From: Methylocaldum marinum
GTDB lineage: Bacteria > Pseudomonadota > Gammaproteobacteria > Methylococcales > Methylococcaceae
NCBI RefSeq assembly: GCF_003584645.1
Contig: NZ_AP017928.1
Location: 3,262,395-3,326,394, forward strand
Reading direction: 5' to 3'
Length of the DNA stretch: 64,000 nucleotides
A program made the translations under genes and the position numbers. The notes beneath the pieces are model-generated. The model was not told where the DNA came from, made no database searches, and worked only from the letters and a program-made list of their open reading frames with translations. Position 1 is the stretch's first letter, and each line of letters starts with the position of its first letter. Below, one piece after another: positions 54,412-63,977 of this stretch.

Positions 54412-56447
54412 GGTTTTTCCTTCTCGGTTCGGTTATCGGATTGCCTGGTTTTGCCGATCCGCCACCACGCTTCCAGCACCGTGGCCACGGACCAGGCCTG
54501 GGACGGACAGCCTTGCGGCGCGTGCGGCGGATCGGCGTCGAAAATTTCGCTGACGGTGCCCAGCCCCGCGTCCAACAGGTGATCGCGGATCGGTTGGAGG
54601 CGGCTCAAGGCCCGCCCGGCGTCGCCGCTCACCCGGAATTCGGCCAGGGCGTAGTGCCCCAGCAGCCAGGCCCAGACGGTACCCTGGTGATAGGCCCCGT
54701 CCCGCTCCCGCACGCCGCCCCGGTAGCCGGAGCGGTAATCGGCATGGCCCGGCGCCAGGGAGCGGAGGCCGTAGGACGTCAGCAGGGTCTTGCCACAGAC
54801 CGCCAGCACCGCCGCCTGCCGGTCGGGGCTGAGCGGGCTGTAAGGCAGGCTGACCGCCAGGATCTGGTTGGGCCGGAGCGACCCATCGTCGCCGCCGGGT
54901 CCGTCCAGCACATCGAACAGCCCGCCGTTCGGATGGACGAAACGCCGGAACCCCAGGCGGACGAATTCGGCCAGCGTTTCGTATTCGTCTCCAGCCAGCT
55001 TCAGCCGGCCGGCGAAATCCGCCATGACGCGCAGCGCGTTGTACCAAAGGGCGTTGATCTCCACCGGCTTGCCGATGCGGGGCGTGACCACCCAGTCGCC
55101 CACCTTGGCGTCCATCCAGGTGAGCTGCACGCCGGGCTCGCCGGCCCGGATCAGGCCGTCGCGCTCGCTCATCCCGATCCCGAAGCGGGTGCCGGAACGG
55201 TAGCCGGCGACGATCTCCCGCAACGCCGGGAAAACCGCGCGCAACGCCGCCAAGTCGCCGGTGGCATCGACATAGGCCCGCCAGGCCTCGATGTACCAGA
55301 GCGCGGCGTCCACCGTGTTGTACTCCGGCACGGCACTACCCTCGGGAAACACGTTGGGCAGCATTCCCCGGTCGACGAAGCGGGCGAAGGTTTCCAGGAT
55401 GCGCCGGGCCTCGTCGCAGCGCCCGGTCGCCAGGGGGAGTCCCGGCAGCGCGATCATGGTGTCCCGCCCCCAGTCGCCGAACCAGGGATAGCCGGCGATG
55501 ACCGATACGCCGTCATCTCCGTTGGGAAGCCGCCTCGCAAACAGAAAACTGTCCGCCGCCAGCGCCAGCTGCCGAATCCAGTCCGGCGCGTCCCGCAGCT
55601 CGGGCACCGACAAGGCGGCGCGGGCCAGCACGCCGTCGTCGTATGCCTGACGGCGGTGCATCGCCTCCTCGACAGAGGGCGACGCGTCGGCATGCAGGCT
55701 GGCGGTCAGGCCGCTCCACTCGCCGTTGGCCAGAGGCAGGCGGCACTCGCCCACGCACAGATGATGGTCCCGGTCGGGAAGCCCGCGTGCCCGTTCCAAC
55801 GGAAGATCGAAATTTTCGTACCAGGTCCGGTCCGGCCGAATGACGCCGCCCGGAGCCTTGAAGCTCAGGCGGTAAGGCGCGGAGCCGGAGCCCGGCGGAT
55901 TCCGCACGATCAGCCCGTCCGCCCCGTCCGGCTCGATCGCCGGATTGAACCGCCGGGGCTCGGCATTGCCGTGGTGGTCGCGGGCGTTGGCCAGCAGCTT
56001 GATGCGGAGCGCCGGCTCCCGCGTCTGCGCCTTCGGCCAGTCGGCGCGGTACGCGAGGTATACGGTGGACGCCCCCGGCTCCAGCCAAAGCCGGAACGTC
56101 AGCCGAAAATCGCCGAAGGCGTAGACCCATTCCGGCATGCGTCCGTCCAGGCGAAAGCTCTCGAGATGGATGTGGCCGGCGGGATCGATGATGTCTCCGG
56201 GCCAGCGGTTACTGCACAGGGGCCGGGTTTTTCCGTCCAGCGCCAGCCAGGCGTCGGCCTTGGAGAACACCAGGGAGCGGCCGAGGGACGGCGCCAGGGG
56301 CGCCACCAGCAGCCCGTGATAACGGCGGGTCAGGGTACCGGCGGCGTATCCGCCCAAGCCGTCCGCTAGCCACCATTCGCGGCGTTCGGCTTCGGTCAGG
56401 TTGCCGCAGATTTCCCGGCCGAAGCGGATGAAGTCGGGTCTGATCAC
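54408..56447 (-). CDS. Glycogen-debranching enzyme (amylo-alpha-1,6-glucosidase, GH133-like)
   Basis: A 679-residue protein of the archaeal/bacterial debranching-enzyme type. The N-terminal domain starts REWWLADGLGGYAAGTLTRRYHGLLVAP. The C-terminal (alpha/alpha)6 barrel has AGYPWFGDWGRDTMIALPGL, PEYNTVDAALWYIEAW, VQLTWMDAKVGDWVVTPR, EINALWYNAL and YHQGTVWAWLLG, carrying the acidic catalytic residues. It removes alpha-1,6 branches in glycogen. It is cytoplasmic and overlaps the P460 remnant by 4 nt (ATGA). Confidence 0.88.
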   Translation of the reverse strand: MIRPDFIRFGREICGNLTEAERREWWLADGLGGYAAGTLTRRYHGLLVAPLAPSLGRSLVFSKADAWLALDGKTRPLCSNRWPGDIIDPAGHIHLESFRLDGRMPEWVYAFGDFRLTFRLWLEPGASTVYLAYRADWPKAQTREPALRIKLLANARDHHGNAEPRRFNPAIEPDGADGLIVRNPPGSGSAPYRLSFKAPGGVIRPDRTWYENFDLPLERARGLPDRDHHLCVGECRLPLANGEWSGLTASLHADASPSVEEAMHRRQAYDDGVLARAALSVPELRDAPDWIRQLALAADSFLFARRLPNGDDGVSVIAGYPWFGDWGRDTMIALPGLPLATGRCDEARRILETFARFVDRGMLPNVFPEGSAVPEYNTVDAALWYIEAWRAYVDATGDLAALRAVFPALREIVAGYRSGTRFGIGMSERDGLIRAGEPGVQLTWMDAKVGDWVVTPRIGKPVEINALWYNALRVMADFAGRLKLAGDEYETLAEFVRLGFRRFVHPNGGLFDVLDGPGGDDGSLRPNQILAVSLPYSPLSPDRQAAVLAVCGKTLLTSYGLRSLAPGHADYRSGYRGGVRERDGAYHQGTVWAWLLGHYALAEFRVSGDAGRALSRLQPIRDHLLDAGLGTVSEIFDADPPHAPQGCPSQAWSVATVLEAWWRIGKTRQSDNRTEKEKP

Positions 56448-56635
56448 GATGTTGCCCTACCTCTGGTAACGGAAATCTGCGATTTCCCAGGGTGCGTTAG
56501 ACGCATACCGTAACTCTCCGGGCGCCGATCGCCCAAGGTCGAGTGCGCCGTAACCCGCCGAAGCAAGGCTGTCTTCGAAAGATTTCCACGAATCACCGGT
56601 CCCGAAAATCGATCAGATCTGATGATACACAACTG
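56448..56635. other. Intergenic stretch without gene
   Basis: No gene, strong terminator or repeat recognised. Confidence 0.5.
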
Positions 56636-57460
56636 TCAGCCTCCGTCCTCGAAACCGGGGTAAAGCGTCATCCCGCCGTCCACGTACAGGGTGGCGCCGG
56701 TGACGTAGTCCGATTCGTCCGAAGCGAGCCAAACCGCTGCCTTGGCGATATCGCGGGTGTGTCCGATCCGCCCGTAGGGAATCAACTCCAGCAGCCGGGT
56801 TTCCCGTTCCGGGGTCATCCAGGCGTCGTAATTGATGCAGGTCTTGATGGCGCCCGGCGAAATGCCGTTGACCCGGATCTTATGGACCGCCAGTTCCTGG
56901 GCCAGGGTTTTCATCAGCATCGCGACACCCGCTTTGGAAGCCGCGTAGTTGACGCGGCCGGCCCAGGGAATCACGTCGTGCACCGAGGACATGCAAATGA
57001 TCTTGCCGGCCGAGACCGAAACCTCCGGATTCACGCCCCGGCGGATGAATTCCCGCGCCGCTTCCCTCGCGCACAGAAACTGCCCGGTCAGGTTGACGCG
57101 GATCACCGTTTCCCAGTCGTCCAGGCTCATTTCGGTCAGGGGCGCATCCCGCTGTAATCCGGCATTGTTCACCAGGATGTCGACGCCTCCGAAAGCCTTG
57201 ATGGCGGCATCGAACAGAGTCCGCACCTGGTCCTCGCGGCTCACGTCGGCCTCGACGGCGACGGCTTCGCCGCCGTTGCCGCGGATGCGCTTCACCAGGG
57301 CATCCGCTTTCTCCGCTTCGGCGACGTAATTCACCACCACCCTGGCGCCGGCTTCGGCAAACCCTTCGACGATGGCCGCGCCGATGCCGGTATTGCCGCC
57401 GGTGACGATGGCGCACTGACCTTCCAGCAAGCGCCGCGCTGAATTAAGGCTCGAATTCAT
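56636..57460 (-). CDS. Glucose 1-dehydrogenase-like short-chain dehydrogenase
   Basis: A 274-residue classical SDR: VTGGNTGIGAAIVEGF (cofactor site; Asn after the Gly pair and NYVAEAEK suggest NADP or dual use), NNAGLQRDAPL, catalytic Ser in ICMSSVHDVIPW and YAASKAG, and the C-terminal YVTGATLYVDGGMTLYPGF typical of glucose 1-dehydrogenases. It is cytoplasmic. It stands upstream of the debranching enzyme on the same strand, so a carbohydrate role is plausible. Confidence 0.8.
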   Translation of the reverse strand: MNSSLNSARRLLEGQCAIVTGGNTGIGAAIVEGFAEAGARVVVNYVAEAEKADALVKRIRGNGGEAVAVEADVSREDQVRTLFDAAIKAFGGVDILVNNAGLQRDAPLTEMSLDDWETVIRVNLTGQFLCAREAAREFIRRGVNPEVSVSAGKIICMSSVHDVIPWAGRVNYAASKAGVAMLMKTLAQELAVHKIRVNGISPGAIKTCINYDAWMTPERETRLLELIPYGRIGHTRDIAKAAVWLASDESDYVTGATLYVDGGMTLYPGFEDGG

Positions 57461-57910
57461 GGCTCGCTCCTCTTAATCAAATAAGGTCTAGCTGTTCGAC
57501 AGCGGGAAACGCCATGACTCGCCCGCTGAGTTGCCGTCCCGGCTCCGGCGAGGCACCCACCATACGCTAGCGGAAGAAACGATGGATGCGGAATTTTTCA
57601 TGATCTTTCTCCCGATAGGGGCTTTAGTGTTTTCTGCGCAAGACCGACTCGCGAGATATTCACGTGAGCAATCGTCCCGCCACGGTCGACCTAGAAGAAA
57701 AACCGGCGCAGTTACAAATAGTTATCAGAATTCCGCGAAAATGCCGGGGCCACCAATAATTGTGAGTGGTATGAGTGGAGGTCTATTTGGATTTTGTAGG
57801 AAAGTTTGCTGAGCGTAACCCTGTCCACAGTGCCAAAATTCCATACGGTGGCGACAAATCCAGAATCCCGGCACAATGGACACCGCTCTGATTTCGTTAG
57901 GGATATTCCG
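57461..57910. other. Divergent intergenic region, no gene supported
   Basis: Lies between the SDR gene (- strand) and the TPR lipoprotein (+ strand) and must hold both promoters; none stands out. A 93-codon frame (57531-57812) lacks a ribosome site and protein-like composition. Confidence 0.5.
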
Positions 57911-59845
57911 ATGTCTGTCCGCATTGGTTTTGCCGCTTCTTTTGTCCATCCGATCGCCTTGGTCCTGCTGTTTGGAATAGCCCTCAGCGCCTGTATGTCC
58001 CGGAGCGTCAAAATCGATCCCATGATCCTCCGCGCAAAGTTTGAAGAAAAGATTCATGACAGCTTCGGACAGAAACGTGAGGAAATGCGTGCACGAGGCG
58101 CGCCGCCATCCGAATTTGACCGACTCTACCATCTGCTCGCAAACGCAAGAGGACGACTTCCGGACATCGCTCGATCAACGCGCTCTGCCGAGTTTGCCAT
58201 TCCGGGCACCGAATCCAGCTTGGTCCATAGAGCGACGGTCCTGGTACAGAAACGTCACGTGGATTTTGCGTTGGAGTTTCTTGAAAAGAACCTAGCCGAG
58301 GGGCGGGAGCTTCATCGAGAAGCGCCTCGCCGATTGGCCGAAGCCGCCGTTTTGAAGTCTGACCTCTACGCTGTGAAACTCGAACGTGAGCACGCACGGC
58401 AGGCGATCTTAGAGGCTGTTGCGCTCGATGGCGGATGGTGGGAAGTTCATAACCGGCTTGGACTGTACCTTATTACTGAACACGGGAAACCCGATTGGGA
58501 TGCCGCGGAACGAGAGTTCAAGGAAGCCGAACGCCTGGTGGAACGAGATGAAGATCGGATAGCCGTTCTAGGTAATCTGGGTTCTTACTTCCAACATCGA
58601 AAGCTATACACAGAAGCGGAAACCCGCTATCGGGAGGCGCTCCTGATAGGAGAAAGGACTTTGGGTCCGGAACATCCTGATCTGATCGGACATCTAGTGG
58701 ATCTCGCCGACCTGCTTTACGCAACTCATCGGGCCCGCGAAGCCGAGCCGTTGTACCGCCGGGCAATGGCCATTTATGACAAGAGTTCGACGGCAGGTTT
58801 TTCTTGTCCAGGAGCGGTTTCCGTAAGAAATCTCGCAGAATTATTGAAGGCCGAGAATCACTTGGACGAAGCCGAGCCTTTTATGCGGCGAGCTGTAACA
58901 TTGGTAGAACGCTGTGAAGGCCGGGAAAACCCGCAAACCGCATTCCAACTGTCCTCCCATGCCAAATTATTGCTGGACATGAACCGACCAGCAGAAGCAG
59001 AACCGTTATACCGCCATGCTCTCGCTATAACGAAACAAAGCTTAGGGCCGGAACATCCCCAGGTCGCCGTCAGTCTCAACAATCTCGCCCAGTTATTGTT
59101 TGCATTGCAACGTTTAGAAGAAGCGGAACCGTTATTTCGTCAAGCGTTAGCCATCGGCGAGAAGACGCTTGGACCTGAGCATCCCTATGTCGCTACTTAC
59201 CTTGATAGTCTCGCTCAATTTCTATTCACTAAGAACCGATTTGTAGAGGCTGAGCCGCTGTTTCGCCGAGCATTGGCGATCCAAGAAAAAACATCCGGAA
59301 GGGAACATTCCCAAGTCGCCGTCCAGCTAAATAATCTCGCCCGCTGTTTGTTCTTCCTGCACCGCCCGCTAGAAGCGGAGCCTCTGTATCGACGAGCCCT
59401 AGCCATTAGCGAAAAGAGCTTTGGATCGGAGCACCCCAATATCGCCCCGCACCTAGATAATCTTGCTCAGCTATTGTCTGCGAAGAAACGTTTTTCCGAA
59501 GCTGAACCGTTATACCGGCGGGCGTTAGCCATTGATGAAAAACATTTTGGACGAGAGGATCCGAAGGTTGCCACACACTTGAACAACGTTGCGTTGCTGT
59601 TACAGGCAACCGGTCGAAATGCCGAAGCCGAGCCAATGATGCACCAAGCCGTGTTGATTCTTCTGAAGTCCTCACTTATCAGCGGAAAAATCCATCCCGA
59701 TCTTCGAAAAATTTTCGCCAACTACTTTTGGCTGTCCCGATCAACGGGTTTAGGTGAAATCCAAATCCAGTGGAATCTTGCCGGCCTGAGGTTGGAAGCT
59801 GGTTACACTCCGGACGAATGGCAGAAAATACTAGAGAGCCTATAA
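57911..59845 (+). CDS. TPR-repeat lipoprotein (kinesin-light-chain type repeats)
   Basis: A 644-residue protein from ATG 57911 (AGGGATA upstream); the frame is open 105 nt further. It has a lipoprotein signal (IALVLLFGIALSAC, lipobox LSAC at residue about 27). From about residue 230 there are ~9 tandem 42-residue tetratricopeptide repeats of the form EAEPLYRRALAI-x-EKxLGPEHPxVAxxLNNLAxLL. Such proteins are scaffolds or peptide binders, here anchored to a membrane. The repeats are close to each other in sequence, indicating recent expansion. The partner is unknown. Confidence 0.85.
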   Translation: MSVRIGFAASFVHPIALVLLFGIALSACMSRSVKIDPMILRAKFEEKIHDSFGQKREEMRARGAPPSEFDRLYHLLANARGRLPDIARSTRSAEFAIPGTESSLVHRATVLVQKRHVDFALEFLEKNLAEGRELHREAPRRLAEAAVLKSDLYAVKLEREHARQAILEAVALDGGWWEVHNRLGLYLITEHGKPDWDAAEREFKEAERLVERDEDRIAVLGNLGSYFQHRKLYTEAETRYREALLIGERTLGPEHPDLIGHLVDLADLLYATHRAREAEPLYRRAMAIYDKSSTAGFSCPGAVSVRNLAELLKAENHLDEAEPFMRRAVTLVERCEGRENPQTAFQLSSHAKLLLDMNRPAEAEPLYRHALAITKQSLGPEHPQVAVSLNNLAQLLFALQRLEEAEPLFRQALAIGEKTLGPEHPYVATYLDSLAQFLFTKNRFVEAEPLFRRALAIQEKTSGREHSQVAVQLNNLARCLFFLHRPLEAEPLYRRALAISEKSFGSEHPNIAPHLDNLAQLLSAKKRFSEAEPLYRRALAIDEKHFGREDPKVATHLNNVALLLQATGRNAEAEPMMHQAVLILLKSSLISGKIHPDLRKIFANYFWLSRSTGLGEIQIQWNLAGLRLEAGYTPDEWQKILESL

Positions 59846-60107
59846 ACGTTATTAACGGCAGTTCGTAGGGTGGGTTAACGGACACGCGTAACCCGCCTTT
59901 CCGGAAAACGTCCTATCCCAAGCGACGACTGAATAGCAAGGAATTTCGGTCAAAACCGTAATCCCGGCACCCCGGACCCATGGGTGTGATAGACCATACC
60001 ATCCTCAATCCCTGGGTTCCGGCAATCCCTGCCGGAACGGCGACGCAGTTGGTTAGTTTCGTAGCCCGCAAGCAGCACAGCGGAATACGGTTAACCGGCT
60101 GACTACC
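59846..60107. other. Convergent intergenic region with hairpins
   Basis: Contains a GTAGGGTGGGTTA repeat copy (59867-59879 with inverted arm to about 59898), a perfect hairpin GTTCCGGCA/TGCCGGAAC (60016-60038) and a GTAGCCCGCAAGCAGC repeat (about 60061). The hairpins may end transcription from both sides; no T-run follows. Confidence 0.5.
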
Positions 60108-62678
60108 TCAAAACTCGACACGTACCGAACCCACCGCCGTCAGCGGTGCGCCGGGGTAAACGCCGAGGCGCGGGGACACGTTGATGTCCGGATCGGTCGA
60201 TTCGTAATACCGCTTGTCGAGCAGGTTGCGGATGTTGAATTGGGTCGTGACGCGCGTCGGCCCGACTTTCAATCGGTATGCCGCGAAGGCGTCCATGCGC
60301 ACGTAGCCGGGCAGCTGGAGACTGTTTTCGACATCGCCCTCGCGTTGCCCCGCCAATACGCCGCCCACGCCGAAACTCCAGCCTTCCGGCGCTTCGTAGC
60401 CGTTGACGTCGTATTTGATCCATAGGCTCGCGGCATGCTCGGGGACGTTGGTCAAACGGTTACCTTCATAACCTCTCACCACGCCGTTCAGCGTACGGTT
60501 GTCCTTCGTAATCCGGGCATCGGTGAAGGCATAGCTGGCGATGACGCTGGCGTGATCCGTGATCTGGCCGGTTACGTCGAGTTCGATACCCTGGCTGCGC
60601 TGCCGGCCGATCGCCACGCGGTCGTCGGGATCAGCCGTCGTCAGGTCGGGCGTGAGCAGGTTGTCCTTGGTGATGTGGTAGTAGGCTAAAGTGGCTATCA
60701 GGCGCTCATCGAACAGAGCGGTCTTGATGCCCGCTTCGAATTGCTCGCCGGTTTGCGGATCAAACGGCTTCCCGGTTGCGGATATCCCAGCGTTGTTGGC
60801 GCCGAGCGAGGTCGTCCAATTGCCGTAAACGCCCAGCCACTGCCAAGGCTGGTAGAGAATGCCCACGCGGGGGCTGAATCCGTCGTCTTTCCGGATGGTG
60901 TCGGGCAGGTTTTTGTCGGCCGCCGAGAAGGAGCTGCCCCGGCCTCTTCCCGTTTCGATCCAGTCGTAACGGCCACCACCCATGATATGCAGCTTGTCCC
61001 ACAAGGTGATGTGGTCCTGGAAATAAACGCCGTGCCATTCGTCTTTGATTACCGAGCGGTTATTCGCAAATTCCGTCTCCAATACGGCGCTGTCAAATAC
61101 GGCTTTGTCGATTCCATAACTGGGCGAAGGGTCGAATATGTTGATCGCCAGCGCCGGGTTGGGGGTGTTGTAAAATCCTTGGGTGCGGTATTGGGTGAAG
61201 GACCGGAAATAGTCGTATCCCACCAGGACCTCGTGTTGAGTCGGGCCGATCCGGAACTTGCCGGTCAGATCGAGGTTGGTGGTGTAGCCCTCGCTATCGT
61301 ATCGCTGGAAAAAGACATTGCGCTGCAGGATGCCGGTAGCGGGATTCAACGCATTTCCAAAGGCCGGCGTAGGGTTGAGAAAGGTTTCGTCTCCATGACC
61401 GAAATTGGCGAGGAATCGGTTATGGATGGCCCAGTTCTCGTTGAACCGATGGTTGATTTCGGTACCCAGCAACACCCTGGAAATGTTGTCCAACGGGTCG
61501 TTGGGATCGCCGAAGGCGCGCCTTATCGGGATGTCCGCGGGGCGCTTGCCGATGACGGGCACGCCATAATCGCCTTGGTAGTCCTGATCGAGCCCTTCGA
61601 TGTTGAGGGTGAAATCCGTCGATTCGGTGGGCCGCCAGGTGATGCTGGGATAGACCATGATTCTGTCATTGGAACCGAAATCCCGAAACGATTCGTTGTT
61701 CTGGTAGGAACCGGCGAAGCGATACAGCAAGGTCTTGTCATCGGTGATCGGGCCGGTCGCGTCCCATTCGGTGCGGTAAAAATCGTACGAGCCGAACCGT
61801 TGTTCCAGGGAGTAATAAGGTATGTCGAGCGCCCTTTTGGTCGTGATATGGATCAAGCCGCCGGGCTCCGTGCGACCGAACAGGACCGATGCCGGCCCCT
61901 TGAGCACGTCGACGCTTTGCAGATTGGCCGTATCGAATTCGGAACGAAAACCGCTCGGTATGGACATCAAGCCGTTGCGGTAGATCAAGGGATTGCGAAA
62001 CCCGCGGACGATGAAACCACCGGTCGCGCCAAGGGAAGACTGAGGACGAACCCCGCTGACGTTTTCCAGTGCGTCCGTAATCCGCGTGGTTTTCTGATCC
62101 TCCATCACCGCTCGCGGTACTACCTGTATCGACACCGGCGTCTCCATGATCGGCGTGTCGGTCTTGGTGGCCGGAAATGTATCGGAAACGGTGTAGGTCT
62201 TGTCGTAGGGATCGGTCGGATCGTAATCCGCCTCCGCGTTGTCGACCACAGTGACCTTGTCCAGCGCCAGCATTTCGCCTCCTAGGGCGGAAGAGTCGTC
62301 ACGGGCGGTTTTCTCGATCGTATAAGACCCTTGGCCGCTCGGGCGGGCGCTCAGGCCGCTGCCGTCGAGCAGTTTCCGCAGACCTTCCCGGGGCCCATAG
62401 GTGCCGGAAAGTCCTTGGGTTTTGAGGCCACGGGTCAAGGCGCTGTCGTAGACGAGCTGCACGCCGCTGGCTTCGGCGAAGCGGTTCAGGGCGGAGGCCA
62501 AAGGGCCCGGTGCGATGGCATAGGTTTGTCGAGTGCCGGTGACGGGCGGTTCGGCGGCCAGGCTCGGCGTGCCGCCCTGGAAACACGCCACGGCGGTTGA
62601 AAGTATCGCGGCGAATGGTCCACCGCAGCGGTTTAGTCTCCCTTGCTCCGAGCGTTTGTCGGACTGTTTCTGTGTCAT
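60108..62678 (-). CDS. FecA-type TonB-dependent siderophore receptor with signalling domain
   Basis: An 856-residue outer-membrane receptor. A signal peptide ends near SLA (residue about 41), then an STN signalling domain (QTYAIAPGPLASALNRFAEASGVQLVYDSALTRG), a TonB-box region, a plug (PVSIQVVPRAVMEDQKTTRITDALENVSGV, SVDVLKGPASVLFGRTEPGG) and a barrel ending in SVRVEF. The STN domain signals ligand binding to a FecR-type anti-sigma, and such a gene lies just upstream (62922). The set should form a surface-signalling system for a ferric siderophore; the ligand is unknown. Confidence 0.9.
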   Translation of the reverse strand: MTQKQSDKRSEQGRLNRCGGPFAAILSTAVACFQGGTPSLAAEPPVTGTRQTYAIAPGPLASALNRFAEASGVQLVYDSALTRGLKTQGLSGTYGPREGLRKLLDGSGLSARPSGQGSYTIEKTARDDSSALGGEMLALDKVTVVDNAEADYDPTDPYDKTYTVSDTFPATKTDTPIMETPVSIQVVPRAVMEDQKTTRITDALENVSGVRPQSSLGATGGFIVRGFRNPLIYRNGLMSIPSGFRSEFDTANLQSVDVLKGPASVLFGRTEPGGLIHITTKRALDIPYYSLEQRFGSYDFYRTEWDATGPITDDKTLLYRFAGSYQNNESFRDFGSNDRIMVYPSITWRPTESTDFTLNIEGLDQDYQGDYGVPVIGKRPADIPIRRAFGDPNDPLDNISRVLLGTEINHRFNENWAIHNRFLANFGHGDETFLNPTPAFGNALNPATGILQRNVFFQRYDSEGYTTNLDLTGKFRIGPTQHEVLVGYDYFRSFTQYRTQGFYNTPNPALAINIFDPSPSYGIDKAVFDSAVLETEFANNRSVIKDEWHGVYFQDHITLWDKLHIMGGGRYDWIETGRGRGSSFSAADKNLPDTIRKDDGFSPRVGILYQPWQWLGVYGNWTTSLGANNAGISATGKPFDPQTGEQFEAGIKTALFDERLIATLAYYHITKDNLLTPDLTTADPDDRVAIGRQRSQGIELDVTGQITDHASVIASYAFTDARITKDNRTLNGVVRGYEGNRLTNVPEHAASLWIKYDVNGYEAPEGWSFGVGGVLAGQREGDVENSLQLPGYVRMDAFAAYRLKVGPTRVTTQFNIRNLLDKRYYESTDPDINVSPRLGVYPGAPLTAVGSVRVEF

Positions 62679-62921
62679 GGTTCCCCCGAGTTGCGTCTAT
62701 CGTTTTGTTTCCGCCGCAGTGGGCGGCTTCCTTTGGTATGACGCGGAGCTCGGGGAAATCCGGAAGTCGAAAATCGACTTTTCGTAGCCCGCATGCAGCG
62801 TAGCGGAATGCGGGCAATCCGAAACTTCGATCATCCCGGATTCCGCAGGCTTCATCCGGGCTACGTTGGCATGAATCACTCCGGATTTCGTTCACTCCAT
62901 CCGGGCTACACTGGCGGACGG
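62679..62921. repeat. GTAGCCCGCATGCAGC-family repeats between fecR and the receptor
   Basis: Two inverted copies around 62784-62920 (CGTAGCCCGCATGCAGCG...CATCCGGGCTACG and a second CATCCGGGCTACA) form long hairpins. Related pieces are at about 60061 and 37401. Confidence 0.65.
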
Positions 62922-63863
62922 TCACGGATGCAGCAAGATCAGGTAATCGGTAAACCGGGTGATTTTAAGCCCCAAGGAATTCTCCAGCGCGGCGATGACG
63001 CCGGCGGGATCATCGGTGCGGAACACGCCGTTCACGGGACGCGCCCTCAAGGCCTTGTCGGTAATGACGATCAGGCCTCGATGGTAACGGCCGAGTTCGG
63101 TGACGATCTCCCCCAGCGGCTTGTTTTCGAAGACCAGCCGACCGCGGCGCCAGGCGGAAACGGCGTCGAGATCGGCCGAGCGGACTTCCGAGGGAGCGGA
63201 GTCGTTGGTATAGGTGGTTTGCTGGCCCGCCGCCAGGACGATTTTTCGATTCGGGGAACCGGGCGACCGGTAATCGACCTCGACCCGGCTTTCGATCACG
63301 GTCACCTGCACCTTTCCGTCCATGTTCTTGACATCGTAGACGGTTCCGAGAGCGGTGGCCGTGCCGTTTCCCGCCCGCACCACGAACGGCCGCGAGGGAT
63401 CGTGCGCGACCTCGAACCAGGCTTCGCCCTCGAGCAGTTCGAGATGCCTCCGGTTCGGGCCGAAGTCGGTGTCGAACGCGCTGCCGCTGCTCAGATGGAC
63501 GATCGAGCCGTCTTCCAGCTTGATGGTGCGGATTTCGCCGATCACGCTCCGGTATTCGGGTCTTGTCGCCAGCAAAGGGACCACGACCAGCGCCAGGAGC
63601 AGGCTTGCGGCCACGGCCCAGCGGGCTCTCGCGGGCTTACGAGGCCCGGCGGTGGCACGATTCGGAACGAAGCGCGGCTTGAGCGCGTCCAATTCGCCCC
63701 AAAACGCGCAAATTTCGGCGAAGGCCGCCCGGTGATCGGCGCTTTGCGCGCGCCAGGCTTCGAAGGCCTCGCGGTCGGCGTCGCCGAGTTCGCCGCTGTC
63801 GAGCTTGACCCACCAATGGCTGGCTTCTTCGCGCAGAGCTTTGGCGAGACGGGGTTGGTTCAT
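62922..63863 (-). CDS. fecR: FecR-family anti-sigma/transmembrane sensor
   Basis: A 313-residue protein from ATG 63863 (MNQPRLAKALREEASHWWVKL); the open frame has 18 further codons. N-terminal cytoplasmic anti-sigma part with the ASHWWVKLDSGELGDADREAFEAWRAQSADHRAAF motif split over residues 14-50, one membrane helix (WAVAASLLLALVVVPLLA), and the periplasmic FecR domain (GEIRTIKLEDGSIVHLSSGS, RHLELLEGEAWFEVAHDPSRPF). It relays the signal from the receptor's STN domain to an ECF sigma factor. Confidence 0.9.
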   Translation of the reverse strand: MNQPRLAKALREEASHWWVKLDSGELGDADREAFEAWRAQSADHRAAFAEICAFWGELDALKPRFVPNRATAGPRKPARARWAVAASLLLALVVVPLLATRPEYRSVIGEIRTIKLEDGSIVHLSSGSAFDTDFGPNRRHLELLEGEAWFEVAHDPSRPFVVRAGNGTATALGTVYDVKNMDGKVQVTVIESRVEVDYRSPGSPNRKIVLAAGQQTTYTNDSAPSEVRSADLDAVSAWRRGRLVFENKPLGEIVTELGRYHRGLIVITDKALRARPVNGVFRTDDPAGVIAALENSLGLKITRFTDYLILLHP

Positions 63864-63977
63864 GGGCAATGGATACCTTGAAAGGAACAAAGGCGAACGG
63901 CCGACGATTTCCGCCATTCTATCCCAGTAAGACGCGGCAGACGGCAGAATGAGGAATCGGCGATTGCGGAAAAGGGC

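Noticed and set aside
54441-56369. 642-codon open frame on the + strand opposite the debranching enzyme
   Set aside because: Shadow frame; the - strand protein has clear family motifs.
57531-57812. 93-codon frame before the TPR gene
   Set aside because: No ribosome site and composition unlike protein; lies where promoters are expected.
60741-62285. 514-codon + strand frame opposite the TonB receptor
   Set aside because: Shadow frame without domains; the receptor is unambiguous.
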